From a virus, in the IMG/VR virus record IMGVR_UViG_3300017751_000045, positions 1 through 42,430 of that record: 42,430 bases of DNA; one strand, 5' to 3'. Below the pieces are notes generated by a model, which did no database searches, was not told the origin of the DNA, and worked only from the letters and a program-made list of their open reading frames with translations. Within the stretch, counting starts at the first letter, position 1, and each line of letters opens with the position of its first letter. Positions 9,901-17,800 of the stretch are shown piece by piece. A program made the position numbers and the translations under genes.

Positions 9901-10936
9901 TAGGTGCAATAAAATTGAAGTTTGGAATATTCTCGAACTTATTGTTTGATATGTCTAAATCTTCTAAGCCAGTAAAAACAGTTTCGGCAAAAGAAGTCAG
10001 ATTATTATTTCTCAACCTCAATTTACTAATCAAAGAGGGGTTATAGAAAACATCCAAATATACATTACCACTGACACTCGCATTGTCTATACTGGCTTGA
10101 ACATGATATTCACTAGTTCCATTCGCACTCTTATTTGGTACAAACTCAGAAGTATTGTTGTTACTAATAGGGATAGTTGTTACACCATCCAGGTTAGTTT
10201 TCTCAAACTCAACTGGTATGTAGCCCAGAAAATCTTCAATAAGATCACCACCAGACTCGATTAGATGTGCATCAAATTCAAGAGTGGCTCCGCCTGCCGT
10301 AAATCTAAATGGTATACCTCTCATTACTGGAAACTGAACATCTGTTCCATTAATGTTTAATGTTAGTTTATCTGTAGGTACCTGAGATCGTTTTGCTTTT
10401 TGCTGAGGTTGTGTTGTTAATGCTAATTCTGTGAGAGCAAGAAATTCGCCACTATTAATAACTTCTGAGTTATATGTGATAAGTTGATCTGGATTGTCTT
10501 CAGGTCCGAAAGGAGACCAAGAAGATACTCTAGATGTAGAGATGTCAGCACTTTTCAGATTCCATTGCGAATTACCACTACCGTCATTTCCATCAAAATT
10601 TACATAGTTGTACTTTATTGTACCTGCTATAAGTTTGCTGTTTATTGCAAAGTTGTATCTTTGATCATTAGCAACACTTCTTATGTTGTCACTTATTTCA
10701 CCTGCGGCAACAGAAGAGGCCTCTAAAGAATCTAGAACTCTTTTTTGATCGTCAACAAGACCGGATATGTTATGAAACTCTTGAGTCGTTATTAGCCCAC
10801 CTAAACCTTTTATTAAGTTTAAGTTATCCCTTCTCAGACCCAAGTTGCTTAGTGCGATATCTCGATCACTTATATCGCTTAGAGACTTAGCTACATTCAA
10901 GCCCCTATAAACATTATCACCAAAAGCGTTAGCCAT
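6905..10936 (-). CDS. Leucine-rich-repeat virion protein
   Basis: A 1343-residue protein with several blocks of leucine-rich-repeat-like sequence, probably a tail-attached binding protein. Residues 1-60 are helical, then a mixed region follows. Clear LRRs are at about 300-350 (LRLRNNNLTSF, LEDLDISNNKFENIP, LKHIDLSNNKLGL). Weaker repeats lie at about 648-790 (LESLGLSGC, LKYLSFGANT, LQTLDFGPA, LRKFDFYD), 875-912 and 1182-1290 (FATLNVTDNKFSGPLPDISG, FYMNDNKLNDY). A Y-I-G-W module lies at about 1015-1073 (EYVIVDPSG ... QWEAMGW ... KGDTFKA). A segment like the second module is at about 470-560 (HRFVSGDKVRY ... VVDLNTIKLRQ). It ends in TVLVQRGWSF. The ATG overlaps the upstream stop as TAATG and is preceded by AAGGAG. 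LRRs commonly bind proteins or glycans; a receptor role here is inference. Confidence 0.85.
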   Translation of the reverse strand: MANAFGDNVYRGLNVAKSLSDISDRDIALSNLGLRRDNLNLIKGLGGLITTQEFHNISGLVDDQKRVLDSLEASSVAAGEISDNIRSVANDQRYNFAINSKLIAGTIKYNYVNFDGNDGSGNSQWNLKSADISTSRVSSWSPFGPEDNPDQLITYNSEVINSGEFLALTELALTTQPQQKAKRSQVPTDKLTLNINGTDVQFPVMRGIPFRFTAGGATLEFDAHLIESGGDLIEDFLGYIPVEFEKTNLDGVTTIPISNNNTSEFVPNKSANGTSEYHVQASIDNASVSGNVYLDVFYNPSLISKLRLRNNNLTSFAETVFTGLEDLDISNNKFENIPNFNFIAPNLKHIDLSNNKLGLAPNSAEVAELQFVTGYTGTPNEQLARLPLSMESINDLGSWEDLPGNLDISYERFPDLVNLDFGETSFPGSTTNLQTGGDGVAPAVYDPNYKLKFDPTDSNVLDPSTGEFTLVAHRFVSGDKVRYKNRVAPDNPNFVMGGGNVGTGGQDSTMLAGTLCEELSPLSRNDILQVEVVDLNTIKLRQSPYGAGNVISSYTLAADTGTFHTFEKWDDVNNKLHIEAGRGVEIYNPDYVDYRFVPVAYLNSTNLIQWGPTGSTSNRSFRTDCVADYRFVDTTNATTMDISNEDRKFKFENKANLESLGLSGCKTHVPNIHDMPNLKYLSFGANTSIGFGYRLEDRELSQQNMFGGLNTTTKLETMIVHMSSSNNASASANGRSTDLDKTMWGDATTLLHGQTELQTLDFGPAAYAQLTLDGNFLKDCSKLRKFDFYDVQSTGTSRSVYLYREALNYDQFAVDGSTSARQGNILPDQTGSDPRLCVVILTGSAGSGYLINETVQPPINALKFETWNPNPTGTQSTDCTITVSGCHVHGRFPNLSGCEKMSKVTISSLRRLVDPNQSITPGKNYQVAENMDIAVPRSDFIQGWRPTGFISSKRNHSMSFQEYEDMGWSGSDVNSDFVSWGDNTSRGTLVAGGSTGKPKEEDWFEYQDPDINTCIHDQEYVIVDPSGSTKAQWEAMGWVANYIPNGGASEWGHYVTGNNPAKGDTFKASSAANRIFLTGCVAGGNYLFIRSGTSSNLSVIQGMDSTISGVDDTDWKQEFNPTSTTSSFTTTNNGTVVMKRTGVAGNTDPAVDYGTGKVVRDRCMQPLISQGLSEFITDTNNEIKDMEKLRNVSVRITNMEGDFPVFSQSSDEFATLNVTDNKFSGPLPDISGVNSCESYTVNNNLFDGYTSGSLSTAVYCKKFYMNDNKLNDYHLGPIINDLYLNSNARSSNSNITVRLYNQTPDSGNRLNLSWLQQAGNSAINDKYTVLVQRGWSFQLDQLP

Positions 10937-13900
10937 TATTGCTCCTTACTAGTAACAGATAGTTGCATACTTCCAATACTACCATCCAAAGACGATGCGG
11001 TTAAGTATACTGCCCTATTATTTAGCGAACCTCTGGTAATACCTTTTCTATCCCTAGAAAATATATTTTCTAAATCAACAGTAACGGTTTCGTTTTCTCC
11101 CACATAGCAAGAGTATAATTCTACTCCCGGTCTAAGTGGGTTAGAATTAGTAATATCATATCTGGAAGAAGCCATATCAGCATTATCATTGAAAGCAGAA
11201 GAACTATTAAGAGAGTTTGATCCACCACTATTAGCAATAGAGACATTCGGGTTTAATGAACTGGATTCTATTACGAACTCTGGTGTATGAGTTCTAACGA
11301 CCCCTTGCTCAAGTATCTCTTCTACTACTACACCATTAACATGAGCATAGTCACCTAAAGCAAAAACTGGATATAGTGGTTGGGCATCATTAAATGAAAC
11401 AGCCCTAGAGACTGTAAATCTTTGATCGTCAAACAATCGTCTACCGCTAGAGTCTACAGCGAAAGGCTTCCAGTCGTCTGTAATTGTAATGGTTTTTGAC
11501 TGTATGTTTCTATTTTCAGGGGTCATATTAGCTATTTGAGACTGAAAAGTTGGGTCGTAGTCTATGAGTATAGCGGCAACTATTCTTACTTCTGCATCAC
11601 TGCCTTGGTTCAATACTTCTTGATCTTCTGCGGCATACTCTATCAAATCAGACCTGTAAACTAGTGACCTTCCCACGAATTGAAATCCAACTTCAGAGAT
11701 GCCTGGCTCAATAACCCCTGCGGGTGGTGGACTATTAGATGGGTCACTACTGAATTTAACCACACTAACTTGACGACCATCAACTATAACCGGTCCTGTT
11801 ACTGAATCATACCTATAATCATTTACAGTGACTTCGCAAGATACAGTAGAGGCTATACCTCTATCAGAACCCTGTATTCTATTCTCTCTTCTATCTAATC
11901 TGGGATCTATTTGTAATCTGTTTCCATAAAGAGTGTCATTTTCTTTGATCTCAAGTTTCTTATTTTGATCATAGTCTCGTGTTGCATGAGAGTACTCTAT
12001 AGACGGAAACCGAGTTCTATCATATTCTACGCAATCATAACTGCTACTCGCACCAACTTTAAATAGAACCTCGTGATCATCGACTTTATTCGCAGGTCTA
12101 TTGGTAGCATCTCCAGTTTCTGTTGGCAAATACGGTGTCACGCCAACAGAGAACTCTCCAAAATGCTTGTACCAAAGATCGCTATCATTACCAGAAACGT
12201 CATAGTCTAAGCCTTTGTCCTTTATCTGTGGATTCAGAAAATGTATCTTGAATTTATTTGCATACACTGGAGTCTTTGATGCGACAACTGTTCTGTAACT
12301 ATTTAATCTTGCTAGGAACGATTCAGGTGCTGTTCCGGCTAGTTGAGTATAGCTGAATACCGATTCGTCAACTTTCTCAGAGTTTGTTGCTGTTCTTGGT
12401 ATTATAGAATACTCGGGCTTGGAGTAATCGGGGTCGTCCCCTCTTCCATACAAATCGCCTAGATTTTCTAGAGTATCGACATATGATCCATAAACCCCAT
12501 CTGCTATTATGTGAGCCATATGATCACTAGGTTGGAATCTGTAGACTAGAGTCGCCTCGTAACTATTAGTAACGCCAGAAAATGGAGTCTCTAAAACCAG
12601 ACCGTCAGTATCACTAGAACTGACATAAACTACTGTACTTCCATTTTTAAATGACTTAATTACATACTCGTTTCCACCTATACTTAAACTATCTCCTACT
12701 TGAAGTCCTTTATAGTTATTACCAAAGCCAGCGGTACTTGATTGTGGATGAGTAATTGAATCAGAACCATTGGTCGCAGTTACACCAAACTTTAGTGCTG
12801 TTGGTGCTATTGGATTGCCTTGATAGTCATCGAACCGAATTAACTGTCTCGAATTTGTGGCTGATACCATATTTACGCCATTAGCTACACTGGAATCAGA
12901 TTCGTCTAGTCTATAACTCAGTGCCACTGTTCTATTTTTCGGATGCACTCCATCCATATGAATAGATGGAGAGTAGTGAAAATGAACGCCCTGAGATGTA
13001 CCCGCAATCTCTTCGAATGTTAATTTAGCCGCAGTGTCAGAAGAAACAGAAAGACTTGATGGATAAATCTTTTTAAAGTTTAGTTTAGGTACGCCCTTAC
13101 TATTTTTCAGCACTTCTTTGGGCATAATACCAATCATAGATGTTCGTGATTGAAATGGTTTTTGTGGTGATGATTCAGAATTTAGTCTAATAGTTCCCTC
13201 GTCACCACCATCAATATAGCAACTACTACCAAACTTATAAAGATATATTGGTTGCTTAATATCTTCTGTAAAGTTGGTGTATAGTAAATATTTAAATCTA
13301 AAATCTGGATTCTCTAGAACCGGTTGACCAAGACCATTCTCAATGACAAATGTGTGCATAAGCACCCATCGACAATCTCCATTACCAACAGGAATATATG
13401 CGTAAAACTTTGCTCCAATAGCACCATACCAAGAGAACTCGATCTTGTACATCGTAACATCTTCAAATGACAATGCGTATCTAGTATCACCAGTTCCGTC
13501 TAATGGGTCGCCAGTAAAGTCAGTTCTTTCTATAATGGTTTCCCATATTTCTCTCGTTTCTTCACTTTTGATCCCAGGCATATACGATTTTGTTTGCTTG
13601 AGTGGAGATATCCCTTGTCGCTGAAGTAGTTCATCGGGCATCTTAATGGTACTTCTTCGTACCAAACTGAGTCTTTCGCCTTGAAGTTGGAACATATATT
13701 CATCAGTGTCATTTGAGCAACCCCACTCAGCAATCGCTCCTTGACCACCTGCAATCATTCTCGAACCAAATGTGAAACCACTTGCTCGACCTGGCTGATA
13801 TCTAAATGTTCTTTTACTTTGAAGGATTCCATAATATTCATCACCAGTGTAATTTTCATCAGTATCTTTACCTGGTAATGCTTCTTTTGTTTGAATCATA

Positions 13901-14868
13901 TCAACAATTTTATTATATTCCCGAAATCCCTTGTAGCCATTTTCTTGAACCTGAAAGGTATTCTCGTTGCTAAAATTCGTCATTGTTGGATAGCTGTCTG
14001 TAGCAGACCGAATTTTATCCCAAAAAGCTGTCCATCTTTCTATAGAGTCAAAAACGCCTTGAATATCATCGTTGACATACTCGACATCGAAAAAGCCGTC
14101 TGCCATAACTTCCATTCTAAATTGTAAGGGACCATCGTTGATAATAAGATCGTAGGCGCCCAGTGTTAATGCATCACCAAATTGATTTACGATACGAACA
14201 TCTTCTATTCGTAAAAAATTGTTTTTTGCAAATCTTCTACCATCGGGACCTTGAGCAGAGAACAGTCTATATAAATGTATTCCAAGTGCTATAAATCGCA
14301 TATAGCGTTTAAACTTTGCAGTAGGCTCACTTCTTTTTTCGAAAACTGTTCCGTAAGGAAAAGACCATTGACTAGGAAATGCTTTTAGGTATAATGCTTG
14401 TTGATCGGACCCCTCGTAAAACTTTACGTTTGATCTTCTACCAAAGACTGGGTGCTTTTTCGTATACCATTCTGGTGGATCATTTCTATGACTACTGTAG
14501 ATATCAGAAGCATCCCAATTATCTATGTCTAAACCATAAGTCGCAACATCAGAAAATAAACTTAATTGCTCTTCTGCTCTAGCAACACCTAAAAGAGAAC
14601 TACTGACTTCAGAAACTTCTTTAAATTGCTCTACGATTGGAATGGCGCCGCCACCAACTTCTGCAGGTTGGCTGCCGTCATTGTTAACGTGAACCGATAA
14701 CGAATTTTGCGATAAAGTGAGGCTCGTTAAAGCCGCACTTTCTTCGGTTACAAGAGGGTTGCCCGCATCATCAAAGAGTAGCGTTCCCTCGATATCTACC
14801 AGTTGCTGAAACTGCTTTGTGACTGGTGCCGGAGTTTTGTCCAGACCAATCTTTATCTTTCTGCTCAT
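10936..14868 (-). CDS. Giant virion protein B, paralogue of the next upstream gene
   Basis: A 1310-residue structural protein, unnamed. It is clearly paralogous to the upstream neighbour (14872-19524). Shared blocks here are IPVVEQFKEVSEV and SLLGVARAE with FSDVATY (about residues 75-115), RTFRYQPGRASGFTFG (about 352), FSWYGAIGAKFYAYIPVGNG (about 475) and YKFGSSCYIDGGDEGTIRL (about 540). Between the first and second blocks it has some 230 residues (HPVFGRRSNVKFYEGSD ... RYMRFIALGIHLYRLF) that the paralogue lacks. The C-terminal 750 residues are beta-rich and mostly unlike the paralogue. There is no signal peptide or membrane segment. GAAGAG lies upstream of the ATG at 14868, three bases after the preceding stop. 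The family looks like one I recall from marine T4-like phages without assigned function. Confidence 0.82.
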   Translation of the reverse strand: MSRKIKIGLDKTPAPVTKQFQQLVDIEGTLLFDDAGNPLVTEESAALTSLTLSQNSLSVHVNNDGSQPAEVGGGAIPIVEQFKEVSEVSSSLLGVARAEEQLSLFSDVATYGLDIDNWDASDIYSSHRNDPPEWYTKKHPVFGRRSNVKFYEGSDQQALYLKAFPSQWSFPYGTVFEKRSEPTAKFKRYMRFIALGIHLYRLFSAQGPDGRRFAKNNFLRIEDVRIVNQFGDALTLGAYDLIINDGPLQFRMEVMADGFFDVEYVNDDIQGVFDSIERWTAFWDKIRSATDSYPTMTNFSNENTFQVQENGYKGFREYNKIVDMIQTKEALPGKDTDENYTGDEYYGILQSKRTFRYQPGRASGFTFGSRMIAGGQGAIAEWGCSNDTDEYMFQLQGERLSLVRRSTIKMPDELLQRQGISPLKQTKSYMPGIKSEETREIWETIIERTDFTGDPLDGTGDTRYALSFEDVTMYKIEFSWYGAIGAKFYAYIPVGNGDCRWVLMHTFVIENGLGQPVLENPDFRFKYLLYTNFTEDIKQPIYLYKFGSSCYIDGGDEGTIRLNSESSPQKPFQSRTSMIGIMPKEVLKNSKGVPKLNFKKIYPSSLSVSSDTAAKLTFEEIAGTSQGVHFHYSPSIHMDGVHPKNRTVALSYRLDESDSSVANGVNMVSATNSRQLIRFDDYQGNPIAPTALKFGVTATNGSDSITHPQSSTAGFGNNYKGLQVGDSLSIGGNEYVIKSFKNGSTVVYVSSSDTDGLVLETPFSGVTNSYEATLVYRFQPSDHMAHIIADGVYGSYVDTLENLGDLYGRGDDPDYSKPEYSIIPRTATNSEKVDESVFSYTQLAGTAPESFLARLNSYRTVVASKTPVYANKFKIHFLNPQIKDKGLDYDVSGNDSDLWYKHFGEFSVGVTPYLPTETGDATNRPANKVDDHEVLFKVGASSSYDCVEYDRTRFPSIEYSHATRDYDQNKKLEIKENDTLYGNRLQIDPRLDRRENRIQGSDRGIASTVSCEVTVNDYRYDSVTGPVIVDGRQVSVVKFSSDPSNSPPPAGVIEPGISEVGFQFVGRSLVYRSDLIEYAAEDQEVLNQGSDAEVRIVAAILIDYDPTFQSQIANMTPENRNIQSKTITITDDWKPFAVDSSGRRLFDDQRFTVSRAVSFNDAQPLYPVFALGDYAHVNGVVVEEILEQGVVRTHTPEFVIESSSLNPNVSIANSGGSNSLNSSSAFNDNADMASSRYDITNSNPLRPGVELYSCYVGENETVTVDLENIFSRDRKGITRGSLNNRAVYLTASSLDGSIGSMQLSVTSKEQ

Positions 14869-14871
14869 AGA

Positions 14872-17800
14872 TTACTGCTCTTCCCATGTCACACCCAAAC
14901 TTATTCCATCTCCGCTAGCCGCAATGTTAGTATCTGAATCAACGGCAAAGTATAGAGTATCTGCTATATCAGTAAGAGGAAACGACAGATATTCTTTGTT
15001 ATAGTCAAAGTAAGTTGCTAGATCAAACTGCTCTGTTCCCGCCCTTAAATATGTAGTAGCAACATTAATTCCAGTATTTGGAATTGGTACTACTGGATTG
15101 GTTGCTATCTTAACAGAACTTAATCCTTCTTTTTCATAAGAAAACTTAGTGTCGCTCGATGTTGCTTCAACACCACTAGCTAAGAATTTTTTATCTGCTA
15201 AGAAACTTCCACCAGAAGCTAGAACAACGGCTCCCTCATAACTTTCTAAAAGTTCAAAATAATACTGATCAGTATCTTTATATAGTCTACCAAATACAGT
15301 CAAGAACTCAGCACTAATTCTCGCTCTGAACCAACCATAGGTTTCTTGACCATTAGCCAAATAGTTAGCACTTCCGGCTGTTACTGTTAGTGGAGTATTT
15401 GTATTATCCACTGTATACTCTGTATTTAATTCGAATGAACCAGTAGGAGTAACATCAGTCTGGAATAAAGGAGTTTTCTTAAATATCAATCTCACTGGGT
15501 TGCTACCAATATTGGCAGAAGAAAGTTTAGTTGGATATACCTGAACTCTATTTCTAACTGCGTTTTGCTCACGAGTACTTAGAATAGTTTTCTTGGTTTC
15601 GATTCCGTAAATTGTTGTCGCTCTATCTGGAATAATTTTGATATCCGCCGCCGCACCTTGTATTTGACTAGAGAGATACAGTTTACTTCCATCAATCCAA
15701 ACCACCTTAATGTTAGTGTCAGATAGGTTACCAGTTTTTATCGATGCTCCCATAAAGAACTCGGCATCTTGATAGGTAGAACCATCAACAGTTATATAGT
15801 ACAGACTACTACCTGATCCAGTAAATGATTCTTGAGTGGTGGTGTTAACAGATGTTGATGGGAACTGCTTTCCAAGAGCATCAATAACAGAATCATTGTT
15901 ATGAGAGTACAGACGAACAGTACCTCGGTCACCACCATCGATGTAGTATGAAGCACCATATTTAACAATGTGGTGTGAGGTTGAACCATAGCCCTGTTCA
16001 ACTGCCACAGCAGGCACATCTTCCCCATCACCTAAACAATACGCTGATCCACCGCCATAAGTTGTGTATGTAATAGGCAATGTTGCGTTACCAAGAGATG
16101 CAATCTTCAACTGATTCGATGCTCGTAAGTGATGTACTCTTACCCATCGTGCTTCACCGTTACCAACAGGAATGTATGCTAAGAACAATGCACCTACCGC
16201 ACCATACCACGAGAACTCAACTTTAAGCATCGTTACTTTTGTAAAATCAAAATCATATTCACTGTTCTGGAACTCTGCGATACCTAATGTTTCGAAGAAA
16301 TTCTGACCTGGTCTGACAATAGTATTAGTGCCTGCTGAGTTCAAGCCAGTTACAATATCACTATAGACACGCTTTCTAGCACCAGGATTACCTGCACTCT
16401 TAGCGGCCGCATTTGATTTAATGCCATCAAGAGCATCATGACTGAATCTTGAGCGAGGAATACGATACTCGTAAACACCCCAGTATTCTGGCTTAACATT
16501 ATTCTTAACCCAGTTTACATATTCTGGATAGAAGTTTACGTTATCAATCTGTGATCTAATTCTATCAATATTAAGACCACCGTCAGAAGCATTTGGATCA
16601 AGAGAGGTATTAATGAATCCAACATAGTCGCCTACGTTTTGATTGATAGTACCTGTACCCATATTAGCATCAAGTAGATCGTCTGTCACGCTGTACATAT
16701 ATGGGAACATGGCGCCAACTGGAGTAGCCCCAGTATTAAACTCTGTTCCGAAAGTTCTAAACTGTCTTTGATCGCCTTGATCTCCACTATCACTCGCATC
16801 GTTAGTCAATGTAGCATAAGTGGTATCTATTTCTGATACATGAACAACATTTGCCAATGATCCTTGACCAGGATTAATTGTATCGAGATCATAATCTTTA
16901 GGGAAAATGAATGGTACAACTGTTTCAAAGAAGAATGTACCAGTACCCGAGGCATCATCTATATCAGCTTGTTCTATTGATACTAATTGATACTCATAGT
17001 TATTATCTTGATTGACTACCTTGTTTGCTTTTTGAAGCGTGAACTCGTTACCCTTAGGTCCTATAACTCTTCTTACTCTTAGAACTTCTCCGTTATATAT
17101 TTCTTCTGTAGTTGCGCCGTTGTCCACTATGGTAATACTAGGACTATCACCAGTCCAGTGTATCTTAACGTGCTGACCAAAAGTTACATTACCTTTAGTT
17201 AGCTTAAATACAGTACCTACTTGGTTTGCTACATTAGTAGTTTGTACGCCACCAGTTGCTACTGCTTTAATCTTCTCAGCATCTTTCAGTAAAGAGGGGT
17301 CATAGATAGCCGCATGAGTATGAATCAACCCATCTCTTAATACGACCAAGTTGCCTGGAAAAGGTTTAGAGCCATTTATAAGAGTATTGGTGTTTTCATT
17401 ATTAAAGTTTGTAACAATCAGCTCGGAAAGTTCATTAAACGATCCGCCGTCACCAGAACCACCATGAACTGATTCGTAGTTTGTCTGAACCCCGTTATCC
17501 GCACTATCGAATGCCTTGAGTTCTCTGGACATTAGAGTTTTTAGATATTCATGTCTCTTGATTTCGGAAAGAGTTGCTGTACCATCACCGTTGAAGTCTT
17601 CTTTTTGCGAATATACTGAAAGTCCAGTACCTCTCGTGAACATAGAAGCATTGTATGTGGTTTCAGCATTGCCACCACCTAGAATATCGTTTTTATAACC
17701 ATCAATTATGTAACCAACATCACGCTGACATTTATCTGCGATTAGTTGTTTTATTCTATCATCGCCTGCGGCACCTAGATTCCTAAACTGGAATAATTGA

